A stretch of 64,000 bases of DNA from Methylovirgula ligni (GCF_004135935.1 NZ_CP025086.1:2666001-2730000), one strand, 5' to 3'; counted from the first letter of the stretch, positions 53,087-61,369 are shown. Notes: generated by a model from the letters alone, not told the origin. Numbers and translations are program-made.

Positions 53087-53770
53087 ATGAGCGAACCCGT
53101 CCTTCAGCTTCAGGGCATCACGCGCGTCTACAAGCAGGGAGGCGCGGCGCTCGCCGTGCTGAACGACGCCGAATTCACCCTGTTCCCCGGCCAGTCGGTG
53201 GCGTTGGTAGCGCCGTCGGGCGCCGGTAAATCGACGCTTCTGCATGTCGCCGGCCTGCTTGAGCGGCCCGATGGCGGCGAAGTCTTCATCAATGGCGTGG
53301 CGACGTCGCAGCTCTCGGACGACGCCCGCACGGCGCTCCGGCGCAATACGGTCGGCTTCGTCTATCAGTTCCATCATCTGCTGCCGGAATTCACGGCGGT
53401 CGAGAATGTCATGCTGCCGCAGATGATCGCCGGGCTTTCGCGCCAGCGGGCTCGGGCGCGGGCGCTCGAATTGCTTGACTATCTCGGCCTCGCCGCGCGG
53501 GCGAAGCACCGACCGGCCGAGCTTTCCGGCGGCGAGCAGCAGCGCGTCGCCATCGCCCGTGCCGTCGCCAATGCTCCGGGTATTCTGCTCGCCGATGAAC
53601 CGACGGGAAATCTCGACCCCCATACCGCCGATCATGTCTTCTCGGCGCTGGAAACGCTGGTCGAGGCGACGGGCCTTGCAACATTGGTTGCAACGCATAG
53701 CCAAGCGCTCGCCGCACGGATGACTCGGCGGGTGACCCTTGATGAAGGAAATGTACGGGAGACGGGCTAA
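53087..53770 (+). CDS. lolD: Lipoprotein-releasing ABC transporter ATP-binding protein
   Basis: The 227-residue ATPase powers lipoprotein release with the upstream permease. Walker A is APSGAGKST near residues 42-50, the Q-loop [22 protein letters not shown] is LolD-typical, the signature is [14 protein letters not shown], and Walker B is [11 protein letters not shown], with a histidine in VATHSQ. The ATG at 53087 lies just after the permease stop. In many Rhizobiales dnaE comes next, but here a PilZ gene on the opposite strand does. Confidence 0.94.
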   Translation: MSEPVLQLQGITRVYKQGGAALAVLNDAEFTLFPGQSVALVAPSGAGKSTLLHVAGLLERPDGGEVFINGVATSQLSDDARTALRRNTVGFVYQFHHLLPEFTAVENVMLPQMIAGLSRQRARARALELLDYLGLAARAKHRPAELSGGEQQRVAIARAVANAPGILLADEPTGNLDPHTADHVFSALETLVEATGLATLVATHSQALAARMTRRVTLDEGNVRETG

Positions 53771-53810
53771 GCGTTGAGGCGGGTATTCCGGCTTGCGTGC
53801 CCGACGGGGT

Positions 53811-54224
53811 TCAGGCCGCGATCGTGGGGTCCTGACCGAGGTCTTCCAGGCGTTTGCTCAGTTCCTGAACGCGCCGTTTGAGTTCGACATTCTGGGCTTC
53901 AAGGTCGCGCAGACGCGCGGCGGCTTCGGCGCCGGCGTGGGATGCAATAGGCTTTTCGGCGGACTGCTGCGCCGCGTCGATAAAGCTGACGCCGATCGAA
54001 TCCTTATCCCGCCACACCAATCGCGCATGATGGCTGCGCTGCTTGGCCGGAACGAACACATCGAATTCGGACGGCACGGCCAGCGTGTCGCTCAACGCAA
54101 TTCTGGCGCCGCCCACCGAATAATTCTTGATGATACAATCAATGGTGGTCATACGATTGTTGTATGTTATCTGCGCGCGCAGAAAACTTCGTATGCGCTC
54201 CGTCGATCTCAGCTCGTGCTGCAT
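53811..54224 (-). CDS. PilZ-domain protein with C-terminal coiled coil
   Basis: The 137-residue protein starts at ATG 54224 with AGGAGG upstream. A PilZ fold covers about residues 4-85 (RSTERIRSFLRAQITYNNRMTTIDCIIKNYSVGGARIALSD, and RHHARLVWRDKDSIGVSF). A heptad-like helix follows (AAARLRDLEAQNVELKRRVQELSKRLEDLG). The canonical c-di-GMP motif RxxxR and D/NxSxxG are partly kept: R-S-T-E-R at the start and N-Y-S-V-G-G later, so nucleotide binding is plausible. It may link c-di-GMP to motility or envelope functions. It is convergent with lolD. Confidence 0.85.
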   Translation of the reverse strand: MQHELRSTERIRSFLRAQITYNNRMTTIDCIIKNYSVGGARIALSDTLAVPSEFDVFVPAKQRSHHARLVWRDKDSIGVSFIDAAQQSAEKPIASHAGAEAAARLRDLEAQNVELKRRVQELSKRLEDLGQDPTIAA

Positions 54225-54407
54225 ACGAGGCCTCCTAGCACTGCCGCGCATCTCATCAAATCTGCAATTAGTGTAGTTGTCTTGGGTTAATACTTGCTCA
54301 ACTTAGCCGGAGAAACGCACGTAACCTCAAGGGGATTTGAAGAGCCTCGCGCAGGTGCAAAGGGTGCCGGCCTATGCTAACGTTGCGATACTTCGGGGGT
54401 ATTTAAC

Positions 54408-54548
54408 GTGCTTTTTCGTGTAATCGGTTTGCTCGGAATTCTGGCGTTTTCGCTCGCCACGAGCGGCTGCACGTCTTGCGGCAAGCTGGACCAGTTCCAG
54501 TCGCCGACGCTCCCGAAATTATGCCATGCGGATACCGCGCCGAATTAA
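54408..54548 (+). CDS. Small lipoprotein, 46 aa
   Basis: A GTG at 54408, eight bases after GGGGGT, opens a frame of 46 residues. It reads MLFRVIGLLGILAFSLATSG, then CTSCGKLDQFQSPTLPKLCH, then ADTAPN. There is a hydrophobic signal helix and a lipobox-like L-A-T-S-G-C. The mature 26-residue peptide has three cysteines including the lipidated one. Short Rhizobiales lipoproteins with a P-x-x-P-K-x-C ending are remembered, which supports a real gene. It is too short for many gene finders. Just upstream of mntR, but a separate function is likely. Function is unknown. Confidence 0.6.
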   Translation: MLFRVIGLLGILAFSLATSGCTSCGKLDQFQSPTLPKLCHADTAPN

Positions 54549-54718
54549 TCTGCTCGCTGAAACGGATCGATACCGTGACGCGCCAGCCGGGCAGGCGCTC
54601 GGTCGCCACTGTAGCCTCGGCAACAGAATACTCAATCAGCTTTAAATCGAACTTGGATTGATGTTCGCGCCCGAACGAGGCAGTCTTGCGCGCGTCTGGC
54701 CAACGCAAAAGGGACGAG

Positions 54719-55204
54719 ATGGCTGCGAAGACCGTTAATGCACCGCAAGACCAGGCTGGTCTGCCTTCGGAAGCGGATCAGGCCGAGCGCTTTGGCAAGG
54801 CGCGCTCGGCTCAGGCGACGGCCGTGCTCGAGGACTATGTCGAATTGATCGACGACCTGCTGAAGTCCGAAGGCGAAGCCCGGCCGACCGACATCGCCCG
54901 CCGGCTGGGTGTCTCGCACGCCACGGCCATCAAGAGCATCGCCCGGCTGAAGCGCGAAGGCTTCGCCACGTCCAAACTCTATCGCGGCGTCTTCCTGACG
55001 CCGGAGGGCGCGGCGCTGGCCGCCAAAGTGCGGGCCCGGCACCGGCTCGTGGTTGACCTCCTGGTCGCGATTGGTGTGCCACAGCACTGCGCGGAGCTTG
55101 ATGCCGAGGGCATTGAACACCATGTGTCGGATGTTGCGCTCGCTGCTTTCGCCCGGTTTCTGGAACGCAGCGGAGCCGGCGGCCGACGGAGCAAGCCGGA
55201 ATAA
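54719..55204 (+). CDS. mntR: Manganese-responsive regulator MntR
   Basis: The 161-residue DtxR/MntR-type regulator has the N-terminal winged helix (ATAVLEDYVELIDDLLKSEGEARPTDIARRLGVSHATAIKSIARLKREGFATSKLYRGVFLTPEG) and a dimerisation/metal domain (HRLVVDLLVAIGVPQHCAELDAEGIEHHVSDVALAAFARFLE). The metal-binding H, C, E and H residues in QHCAELDAEGIEHH are present. It represses Mn uptake (mntH or sit genes) when Mn is ample. No Mn transporter is adjacent, so targets lie elsewhere. A start at 54686 is possible. Confidence 0.9.
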   Translation: MAAKTVNAPQDQAGLPSEADQAERFGKARSAQATAVLEDYVELIDDLLKSEGEARPTDIARRLGVSHATAIKSIARLKREGFATSKLYRGVFLTPEGAALAAKVRARHRLVVDLLVAIGVPQHCAELDAEGIEHHVSDVALAAFARFLERSGAGGRRSKPE

Positions 55205-55243
55205 TCGGCCGAAGTTCAGTTACCATAAGTCTTGAATTGCGGG

Positions 55244-55269
55244 GGGCCCGTGCATTTGCACGTAGGCCC
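55244..55269 (+). terminator. Hairpin after mntR
   Basis: Inner arms CGTGC (55249-55253) and GCACG (55258-55262) and outer arms GGGCC (55244-55248) and GGCCC (55265-55269) form a 10-bp stem with a two-base bulge and a 4-base loop. It lies 40 bases after the mntR stop; the following TTAAG is only weakly T-rich. Confidence 0.55.
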
Positions 55270-55411
55270 TTAAGTGCGTTTCAAGGGTCGTGACATTAGG
55301 GCAACAGCTCGGGAGCATCTTCTACAGATGCGATGCACCGAAGAAGAAGGCCGCTTTTCAGCCATAAACCAACGGCTAGTCTGAAATCACTCGAAGGAAG
55401 CGAAGTGGTGT

Positions 55412-55464
55412 CGAGCCTCACCTACAACAGTCTCATTTGCAGAAACAGTTGTAGGCGGAGTTCG
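55412..55464. ncRNA. Candidate structured RNA element (long hairpin)
   Basis: Left segments CGAG, CTC and CCTACAAC pair with GTTGTAGG, GAG and TTCG, giving about 15 pairs broken by small bulges, with a 19-base loop. The 8-bp CCTACAAC/GTTGTAGG arm (55421-55428 and 55448-55455) is perfect. It lies inside a 455-base region with no gene. Function and strand are unknown. Confidence 0.35.
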
Positions 55465-55660
55465 TCATCAGGAGTCATCGCCCGCGCCCCCCGCGTGGCA
55501 TTGGGTGTCCCTCATTGGGGCTGTCGCTCACTTTTCGAACCAAGCGGGGTCATGAGAGTTGCAAGCGCGCGTCGTCGATAAGCAGAACTTTCCCAGCCGC
55601 CATGTGACGGAAGGGGCGGAGCGCCGTGACGCCGCCTGGTGGCAGGCGAGATTCGGCGCT

Positions 55661-56506
55661 ATGCAGATAGTTCAGCCTCGCCTCGCCCTTATCGGCGCGG
55701 CAGCGTTGCTGGCCGCCACAATGCTTGCGCCGGGCCCCACGATTGCCTTCGACGGCACACCGCAATCGGCCGAAAACGCCGACAAGACCCCGCTGCAGAT
55801 TTTCAAGAATCCCGAAGCCGCGCTACGCGCCGGGCTGGAGGATTTCAGGAGCGGCGATTCCCGCTCGGGCCTTCAGGCGTTGAAATACGCGGCGGCGGGC
55901 GGCGAGTCGCTCGCGCGCTGGAAACTGGCCAAAATGTATGCCGATGGCGACGGCGTTCCCCAGGACGACGAAAAGGCCTACGATTACTTCGAGCAGATCG
56001 TCGACAATTACGACGAGGATAATTCCAGCGCGCGTGAAGAAGCGGTTGTGTCCAGCGCCTTCGTCGCGGTCGGTGCTTATAGCCTCACAGGCATAGCGAA
56101 CAGCAAGGTTGCCGCCGATCCGATGCGCGCGCTTGAGATGTTCCAGTATGCCGCGACGAATTTCGGCAATGCCGATGCGCAATATGATCTCGCCCGCATG
56201 TATCTCGACGGCGTTGGCGTCAACAAGGACGCGGGGCAGGCGGCGCGCTGGCTGCATCTTGCGGCCGAGAAGAACCATGCCGAGGCCCAGGCGCTGCTCG
56301 GGCAATTGCTATTCACCGGACGCGAGGGCGTCGCGCGCCAGCGCGGTCTCGGCCTGATGTGGCTGTCGCTCGCCCAGCAATCGTCCGGGCAGGACAAGAA
56401 GAATCAGTGGATCGCCGATCTTTACCAAAAGGCGAATGCCGCCGCGAGCGACACCGACAAGCAGATCGCCGCGCTTTATCTGTCCGATTTTAAGAAGCGG
56501 CACTGA
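55661..56506 (+). CDS. exoR: ExoR-like periplasmic Sel1-repeat regulator
   Basis: The 281-residue protein has a signal peptide (MQIVQPRLALIGAAALLAATMLAPGPTIAF) and Sel1/TPR-like repeats: ALKYAAAGGESLARWKLAKMYADGDGVPQDDEKAYDYF, NADAQYDLARMYLDGVGVNKDAGQAARWLHLAAEKNHAEAQALLGQLL. Length, order and wording match ExoR of Sinorhizobium, which holds the sensor ExoS/ChvG inactive in the periplasm and so controls exopolysaccharide and motility through ChvI. The exoS/chvI genes are not in the window. Start 55661 begins the signal peptide; the frame is open upstream without such a feature. Confidence 0.85.
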   Translation: MQIVQPRLALIGAAALLAATMLAPGPTIAFDGTPQSAENADKTPLQIFKNPEAALRAGLEDFRSGDSRSGLQALKYAAAGGESLARWKLAKMYADGDGVPQDDEKAYDYFEQIVDNYDEDNSSAREEAVVSSAFVAVGAYSLTGIANSKVAADPMRALEMFQYAATNFGNADAQYDLARMYLDGVGVNKDAGQAARWLHLAAEKNHAEAQALLGQLLFTGREGVARQRGLGLMWLSLAQQSSGQDKKNQWIADLYQKANAAASDTDKQIAALYLSDFKKRH

Positions 56507-56560
56507 GCGCCGCGTCGCGGCATCGCATTTCTTCACCGATCATCGAAGCGCGTGAGACGT

Positions 56561-56581
56561 GGCAATCCTGGCAGGATTGCC
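56561..56581 (+). terminator. Hairpin after exoR
   Basis: GGCAATCCT and AGGATTGCC form a perfect 9-bp stem with a GGC loop, 55 bases after the exoR stop. No clear T-run follows, so factor-independent termination is uncertain. Confidence 0.5.
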
Positions 56582-56840
56582 GCGTCGATTGTCGTTCTGA
56601 TTATCGCGGCGTGACGACGTTACGATGCGCGGCGTCGGTGTGCCGTTAACTTCCCGACGAAAGCACGAACGGAGCAGTGACGAATCACTGATCGGGCGCG
56701 ATTAGCGCTTTGTTCCCGGCGAGATCTTGCGTCCGCGGCGATACCGGCCACTATTTTCCGTAAATTGATGGCGCAAGACTGGCGCGCGCGGCCATCAGGA
56801 TTAAGTTTTTTGTTTCGTTTTGAAGCGCGACGGATCGGCT
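56582..56840. other. Spacer between exoR terminator and acylphosphatase gene
   Basis: With the hairpin and exoR trailer this spacer is 334 bases. No reading frame with a ribosome site was seen. A GTGACGAATCACTGATC stretch near 56677 has weak symmetry. The end is AT-richer (56755-56820) and probably holds the acylphosphatase promoter. Confidence 0.4.
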
Positions 56841-57143
56841 ATGGCGGATAAGGAAAAGATCGTTGCTGTATGGATCAGCGGCGCGGTGCAGGGCGTCGGC
56901 TTTCGCGTCTTCGTGCAGCGCACGGCGGAGCGCCACGGCGTGAACGGCTTCGTGCGCAATCGGATCAATGGCGATGTCGAGGCGCTTTTCGCTGGAACGA
57001 TCGAAGCCGTCGATGCGCTCGTCGGGGCTTGCCGCAGCGGCCCGGCGGGCGCGCGTGTCGCCCATCTTGCCTTGTACGAACCAGATGCCGCCGTGCTGGC
57101 TGAATTGCCGCTCCGCGGCTTCGTCCTTTTGCCGAGCCTGTGA
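56841..57143 (+). CDS. acyP: Acylphosphatase
   Basis: The 100-residue enzyme hydrolyses acyl phosphates such as acetyl phosphate and 1,3-bisphosphoglycerate. The motif ISGAVQGVGFRVFVQRTAERHGVNGFVRNRINGDVEALFAG has the phosphate-loop R22 and the catalytic N40. The C-terminal FVLLPSL strand replaces the common F-x-R ending. The ATG at 56841 (MADKEK) was chosen; an earlier ATG at 56820 would add seven residues. It stands alone, convergent with the HxlR gene. Confidence 0.9.
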   Translation: MADKEKIVAVWISGAVQGVGFRVFVQRTAERHGVNGFVRNRINGDVEALFAGTIEAVDALVGACRSGPAGARVAHLALYEPDAAVLAELPLRGFVLLPSL

Positions 57144-57145
57144 TC

Positions 57146-57544
57146 CTAGCGGGCCGCGCTGGCGCGATCGAAACGCTCGCGCGCCGTATCGATCTGATCG
57201 ACATGCGCAAGCGCCCATTGCCCGAGCGCCATCACCGGACGGCAGAGCGAATGGCCAAGCTCGCTCAAGGCATAATCGACGCGCGGCGGAACGGTGGGGT
57301 AGATCGTCCGCGTTACCAAGCCGTCGCGCTCGAGTCCGCGCAGGGTCAAGGTCAACATCCGCTGCGAAATGCCGTTGACGCGCCGCTTGATCTCGCTGAA
57401 GCGCAGCTCACCTTCGGCGAGCTGCATGACGATAAGCACGCTCCACTTGTCGCCGACACGGGCGAGAACCTGGCTCACCTTGCGGCAGTCGGCATGTTCG
57501 ACCCGCGGCTTGTCGATAGTTACGTCCATGTTCGTCGCGCCCAA
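57146..57544 (-). CDS. HxlR family transcriptional regulator
   Basis: The 132-residue winged-helix regulator has the family core [81 protein letters not shown]. The conserved cysteine near residue 20 (ADCRKV) is the redox or quinone sensor position in relatives such as YodB and QorR. It is divergent from azoreductase with a 75-base spacer, a well-known pairing, so it probably represses azoR until a quinone or oxidant is present. A start at the second Met (MDVT) is possible. Confidence 0.9.
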   Translation of the reverse strand: MGATNMDVTIDKPRVEHADCRKVSQVLARVGDKWSVLIVMQLAEGELRFSEIKRRVNGISQRMLTLTLRGLERDGLVTRTIYPTVPPRVDYALSELGHSLCRPVMALGQWALAHVDQIDTARERFDRASAAR

Positions 57545-57591
57545 AAATGTGCCTTCTTGCGGCTTCTAACAGCAGTGCCGTAATTAGTCTA

Positions 57592-57602
57592 GGTTACAAA
57601 CC
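57592..57602. promoter_or_regulatory. Possible HxlR operator between hxlR and azoR
   Basis: GGTTACAAACC is a perfect inverted repeat (GGTT-ACA-AACC) in the 75-base divergent spacer, about 18 bases before the azoR start. Its position would block azoR expression when bound. The link to the HxlR protein is inferred from location. Confidence 0.4.
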
Positions 57603-57619
57603 AATACCAAGGTGGACCT

Positions 57620-58243
57620 ATGACGACTCTGCTGCAAATCGATTCCAGCATTACCGGGCCGAATTCGGTGAGCCGGACGCTCACAACCGCCATCGTGGAA
57701 AAGCTGCGCGAGGCCAATCCAGGCCTTCGGGTGATCCATCACGACCTTGCTGCGGCGGCGCCCGCGCATGTGACTCCGGCGAATTTCCCCTCGGCCCATC
57801 CGATTTCTGCGGCGGCGGGCGACGCTCCGGAATTTGCCGCAGGCCGCGCCGCGAGCGATGCGATCCTCGACGAGTTTCTCGGCGCCGATATCGTCGTCAT
57901 CGGCGCGCCCATGTATAATTTTTCCATCCCCAGCCAGTTGAAGGCCTGGATCGACCGCATTCTCGTGCCGGGCAAGACCTTCTCCTACGGCGCAGAGGGC
58001 TTGAAGGGCCTTGCGGCCGGCAAGCGCGTCATCATCGCCGTTACGCGCGGCAATTTTTATGGCCCCGGCCAGCCGACGGCCTCCTTCGAGCATGTCGAGA
58101 CCTACCTGCGCTCGGTCTTCGCCTTTGTCGGTATCCCCAACCCGGAAGTCATCATTGCCGAAGGCGTGCAGCTCGGGCCGGACGCGCGCCAGACCGCGCT
58201 CGATAAAGCCTTGCAGCAGACCGCGGGACTGAACGCCGCCTAG
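57620..58243 (+). CDS. azoR: FMN-dependent NADH:quinone oxidoreductase/azoreductase
   Basis: The 207-residue flavodoxin-like enzyme reduces quinones and azo compounds with NADH. Visible family motifs are LLQIDSSITGPNSVSRTLTTAIVEKL (FMN phosphate site), VVIGAPMYNFSIPSQLKAWIDRILVPGKTFSYGAEGLKGLAAGKRVIIAVTRGNFYG and YLRSVFAFVGIPNPEVIIAEGV. The substrate in the cell is probably a quinone. It is divergent from an HxlR regulator. The ATG is preceded by AAGGTGGACCT. Confidence 0.92.
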   Translation: MTTLLQIDSSITGPNSVSRTLTTAIVEKLREANPGLRVIHHDLAAAAPAHVTPANFPSAHPISAAAGDAPEFAAGRAASDAILDEFLGADIVVIGAPMYNFSIPSQLKAWIDRILVPGKTFSYGAEGLKGLAAGKRVIIAVTRGNFYGPGQPTASFEHVETYLRSVFAFVGIPNPEVIIAEGVQLGPDARQTALDKALQQTAGLNAA

Positions 58244-58244
58244 C

Positions 58245-58964
58245 TCAGACGGTTCGGCCGAAGATCGACTCGAACGTCTGGCGGAGGGCGCGATCGACCT
58301 CCACCAGGCTCGCCGTGCCGCCGAGATCGGCAAGGCTGGTGAGGCCGAGATGCGGGGCGGCGATGCCGCAGGGCGTGATGCCGGCATAATGCGACAGGTC
58401 CGGCGCGACGTTGAGCGAAATGCCGTGGAAGGACACCCAGCGCCGCACCCTGATGCCGATGGCGGCGATCTTGTCTTCGGCTGGTTCGCCGTCCGGGCCG
58501 CTTGGCTTGTCCGGCCGGGCGACCCAGACGCCGACGCGATCTTCGCGGCGCTCGCCACGCACGCCAAATTGCGCGAGCGTGGCGATGATCCAATCCTCCA
58601 GCGCGGCGACAAAGGCCCGGACATCCTGCCCGCGCCGGCTCAAATCGAGCATGACATAGCCGACCCTTTGGCTGGGTCCATGATAGGTGATCTGCCCGCC
58701 GCGGCCCGTCTGGTGCAGCGGGAAGCGCAAGGCCCCTGCGTCGAACTCCGCCGCGGATGTGCCGGCGGTATAGAGCGCTGGATGTTCGAGAAGCAGCACT
58801 TCTTCGGCCGCCGCGCCTGCCGCGATCGCGGCGACGCGAGTCTCCATCAGGTCCAGCGCTTCGGCGTAGGGCGTCAGTCCGTCGAGCCTGCGCCATTCGA
58901 CCGGCGCGGCGTCCTGCGCGTGCAAGGCGCGGGCGATTTGCTCACGCTGGATCAGGCTGCGCAC
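58245..58964 (-). CDS. lipB: Octanoyltransferase LipB
   Basis: The 239-residue enzyme moves octanoyl from acyl carrier protein to lipoyl domains, the first step of lipoate synthesis. It shows [19 protein letters not shown], the [21 protein letters not shown] block, the lysine K165 in [23 protein letters not shown] and the catalytic C199 in ITPCGI. Catalytic residues are complete. Its start overlaps the end of the glutathione transferase gene by 13 bases, so the two are one transcript. Confidence 0.94.
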   Translation of the reverse strand: MRSLIQREQIARALHAQDAAPVEWRRLDGLTPYAEALDLMETRVAAIAAGAAAEEVLLLEHPALYTAGTSAAEFDAGALRFPLHQTGRGGQITYHGPSQRVGYVMLDLSRRGQDVRAFVAALEDWIIATLAQFGVRGERREDRVGVWVARPDKPSGPDGEPAEDKIAAIGIRVRRWVSFHGISLNVAPDLSHYAGITPCGIAAPHLGLTSLADLGGTASLVEVDRALRQTFESIFGRTV

Positions 58965-59593
58965 AATTGAACGCTCGGCCGCGCCGCGACACTCTCGAAC
59001 CAGCGGCGCAAATGGATATGATTGTCCATGACCGGCAATTTGAGCCGCCCGGCGATAAAATCAAGCGTCACGAAGCCAGTGATGTCGGCGGCGGTGAATT
59101 CGGCGCCGGCCACAAAGAGCGAGCGCGACAGGTGCTCGTCGAGATCGAAGAAAAAATCGGCGAGCCGCAATTTGCCGCGCTCGACGAGCGCCGGGATCTG
59201 TTCGTAGTCGCGCGGACCGGTGAGCGCCCGCGACCGCAAACCCCGGAGGAAATTCCCCACCGCCTCCATGCCGGGAAGGAAGCCGTCAAGCTCCATTCGC
59301 CGTTCCCACATCGTCACCAGCGCCTTGCCCTGCGGGTCGCGCCCAAGCAGCGGCCGCTGCGGTTCGGCCTCCTCGAAATAGCGCCAGATGGCCAGGACTT
59401 CGGTGATCAGCGTGCCGTTATCGAGTTGGAGCGCCGGGACGGTGCAGCGTGGATTGACCGCGCGATAGCCGGGGGAGAGCTGCTCCTGCGCGGTGAGATC
59501 GATTGTCTGACTTGGAACGGAAATCCCTTTTTCCGCCAGAAAAATGCGGACGCGGCGGCAATTCGGGGCGACGGGATAATCGTAAAGCCGCAT
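58952..59593 (-). CDS. Glutathione S-transferase family protein
   Basis: A protein of 213 residues with a thioredoxin-like N-terminal domain ([26 protein letters not shown], with [21 protein letters not shown] as the gamma-glutamyl site) and a helical C-terminal domain ([21 protein letters not shown]). The S/N at the PNCRR position is the usual activating site. Substrate is unknown. The ATG at 59593 begins the homologous part; another at 59623 would add ten residues. It precedes lipB on the same transcript. Confidence 0.85.
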   Translation of the reverse strand: MRLYDYPVAPNCRRVRIFLAEKGISVPSQTIDLTAQEQLSPGYRAVNPRCTVPALQLDNGTLITEVLAIWRYFEEAEPQRPLLGRDPQGKALVTMWERRMELDGFLPGMEAVGNFLRGLRSRALTGPRDYEQIPALVERGKLRLADFFFDLDEHLSRSLFVAGAEFTAADITGFVTLDFIAGRLKLPVMDNHIHLRRWFESVAARPSVQLCAA

Positions 59594-59680
59594 TGTCCGG
59601 GCTCTTTCGGCAAAGAGGCGCATATCGTGGGCCCCGAGCCTTGTCAGGGCAGGGGGTTTTTGTTAGACGACACGACCTTC

Positions 59681-59765
59681 GCGGCCATGGCGGAATTGGT
59701 AGACGCGCTAGCTTGAGGTGCTAGTTGGGAGACCAGTGGAGGTTCGAGTCCTCTTGGCCGCACCA
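59681..59765 (+). tRNA. tRNA-Leu (GAG)
   Basis: The acceptor arms GCGGCCA (59681-59687) and TGGCCGC (59755-59761) pair fully, followed by A and the encoded CCA. The anticodon loop TTGAGGT, between CTAGC and GCTAG, gives anticodon GAG at 59715-59717, reading CUC and CUU. There is a long variable arm as expected for class II leucine tRNA, and the T loop has GGTTCGAGTCC. It is in the direction opposite to the glutathione transferase gene. Confidence 0.97.
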
Positions 59766-59835
59766 AGCCCTTTTTGTGCTTCGTTCTCAAGGCGCACCTG
59801 CCGTGCCCCGTCTCGGCGCGCGGCAGGTGACCCGC

Positions 59836-60132
59836 CTATAATGCCGGCTTGCCGGCGCTGACGTTGCGAATCGCTGCGACAATGGCGGTCAGCACCGCGC
59901 CGAAAACGCCGCCGCCGACTGCTTGTCCGGCGAGCGCGGCGATATCGACATGGCCGACGTTTTCCAGCGCCGGAATAACGATACTGAGGAATGAAGTCCC
60001 TGCGGCGCCGCCTATGGCGCCGACAAGCGAATTGCCCAGCGTTCCGAGATCGAGGTTTTTGACGGTGGACGCTATGCCGTTACCGCCTAACGCGCCAGCA
60101 ACGAGCTCTACGACAAGACCGATGGCGGACAT
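59836..60132 (-). CDS. Glycine-zipper-like membrane protein, 98 aa
   Basis: A 98-residue hydrophobic protein rich in Gly and Ala (LVVELVAGALGGNGIAST, LGNSLVGAIGGAAGTSFL, LAGQAVGGGVFGAVLTAIVAAI), with three membrane-compatible stretches spaced by glycine-rich turns. No signal peptide. Similar short glycine-rich proteins are frequent in Bradyrhizobium-like genomes. Function is unknown. The start has a ribosome site (AGGGAG) upstream. It sits alone, after tRNA-Leu and in the opposite direction. Confidence 0.7.
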   Translation of the reverse strand: MSAIGLVVELVAGALGGNGIASTVKNLDLGTLGNSLVGAIGGAAGTSFLSIVIPALENVGHVDIAALAGQAVGGGVFGAVLTAIVAAIRNVSAGKPAL

Positions 60133-60269
60133 CTGAATCTCCCTATTGGCGAGCCGCCGCGATCAAGCTTTGACGGCCGCGCGCTGTAGTTTAGCCGATT
60201 TGAGTAAGCATATCAGTTGCGGTCAAGCCATTACGCTACCGGGCCGTGTTCTGCACACAGAAAGCTCGC

Positions 60270-61205
60270 TCAGAAAGCTGACTTGCCCCGCGCCATTTGC
60301 GGCTCAGGTAAAGTCTGTGGAAGATTTTGTCCTTTGTTTGCCGGGGCCTTATGGCCGGCGAGCCGCGGAATGATCTTGGCCAGGATTTCCTCTGTCTCGG
60401 ATTTCCAGCCGGGAGGTGCCGGGCGCAGCGGCGGCCTGTCCGGACCGGGCGCGATATGGACGATCTTGTAGCCGCGCTGTTTGAGGGCACGCAGAAGCTG
60501 CGGCAGCATCTCCGCCGTCGAGACGCGGCTATCGTGCAGCAGCAGAATGCCGCGCCGGGCGCGATCGAGCCGCTTGAGAACGAGATCGAGTTCGGCTTGC
60601 GGCGTCAGCAGCAGCCAGTCCGATGCCCAAAGGTCCGAGCCGAAGACTCCGACATTGCGGCTCTCGAGCCAGGAGACGAGCGCCGGGGTATCGGCAAAGC
60701 CGGGGAAGCGGAAAAAGGTGATCTGGCCATTGGAATGGCCGTAGGCCGCCGTCTCGTCGGCGGTAAAGCCACGCAGAATATCCACGCGTGCGGCGGCATT
60801 GGTCATCAGCCGCAGCGTCCGCGCCGGATGCGAGAAGGTGTGGTTGCCGATCGAATGGCCCTCGGCCACTTCGCGCCGCGCCAGCGCGGGATGCGCCTCG
60901 GCATTGCGGCCGATAAGGAAGAATGTCGCCTTGACGCATTCTTGCGCCAGCGCATCGAGCACCTTCGGCGTTGTCGCCGGCCAGGGGCCATCGTCGAAGG
61001 TCAGCACCACTTCGTGATCCGCGAGCGCCAGCGTCTGCGGATAAGTCTGCAATCCGATCGCGAAACCGCCGGCCGTCGACAGTGTGAGCGTGCGCTCGGT
61101 GCCGAGCTTGTCCGGGCCGCAGGCCGGCGCTGCGGTGCAGGCACCGGTGAGAAACATAAAAAGCAGGGCGCCGGCGCCAAATCGCCGCGCCAGAATTTGC
61201 AGCAT
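60270..61205 (-). CDS. Secreted polysaccharide deacetylase (NodB/CE4 family)
   Basis: A 311-residue protein with a signal peptide (FGAGALLFMFLTGACTAAPA) and a NodB homology domain: VVLTFDDGPWPATTPKVLDAL (catalytic Asp and the metal Asp), ECVKATFFLIGRNAEAHPAL and GHSIGNHTFSHPARTL (metal His pair), with a later RFPGFADTP and LLHDSR. The metal site D-H-H is complete. It may remove acetyl groups from peptidoglycan or a surface polysaccharide. The ATG at 61205 starts the signal peptide; 61262 would add 19 residues. Neighbouring mgtE is divergent. Confidence 0.88.
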   Translation of the reverse strand: MLQILARRFGAGALLFMFLTGACTAAPACGPDKLGTERTLTLSTAGGFAIGLQTYPQTLALADHEVVLTFDDGPWPATTPKVLDALAQECVKATFFLIGRNAEAHPALARREVAEGHSIGNHTFSHPARTLRLMTNAAARVDILRGFTADETAAYGHSNGQITFFRFPGFADTPALVSWLESRNVGVFGSDLWASDWLLLTPQAELDLVLKRLDRARRGILLLHDSRVSTAEMLPQLLRALKQRGYKIVHIAPGPDRPPLRPAPPGWKSETEEILAKIIPRLAGHKAPANKGQNLPQTLPEPQMARGKSAF

Positions 61206-61350
61206 TGAGGGTTTGCCTTCCTGAAACGGCCTCCTTATGAACCGGCAAGCCGTCAAGATCACGATGATTTTGCACCGAACTGGTCCAAAATCAGGAACGT
61301 GGCCGATTCTGAAGACTTAAAACGAAACTTACATAAGACGCCGGCATCGC

Positions 61351-61369
61351 TTTTTCGCATCCCGCTCTA
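61351..61369. repeat. Half copy of the AGAGCGGGAT palindromic repeat
   Basis: TTTTTCGCATCCCGCTCTA is identical to the right arm of the repeat at 8192-8210, 20 bases before the mgtE start. The left arm is missing, so it is a truncated copy. Confidence 0.75.

Larger units (their letters stand above)
55205..55660. other. 455-bp non-coding region with strong hairpins upstream of exoR
   Basis: No convincing gene is found here. Short frames lack ribosome binding sites. It holds the mntR terminator hairpin (55244-55269), a long imperfect hairpin at 55412-55464 and a GC-rich stretch around 55490-55540. It may hold an unannotated small RNA or a long exoR leader. Confidence 0.5.

Noticed and set aside
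50367-53088. Two long minus-strand frames opposite proS and the lolC/E permease
   Set aside because: Both coding strands have strong homology for proS and lolC/E; the mirror frames show only Arg/Asp-rich low complexity.
55500-55560. tRNA-like TTCGAACC tract
   Set aside because: No acceptor stem or anticodon arm can be folded around it on either strand.
55333-55581. An 82-residue plus-strand frame within the structured non-coding stretch
   Set aside because: No ribosome binding site, Ser/Arg-rich composition, and it runs through the hairpins.
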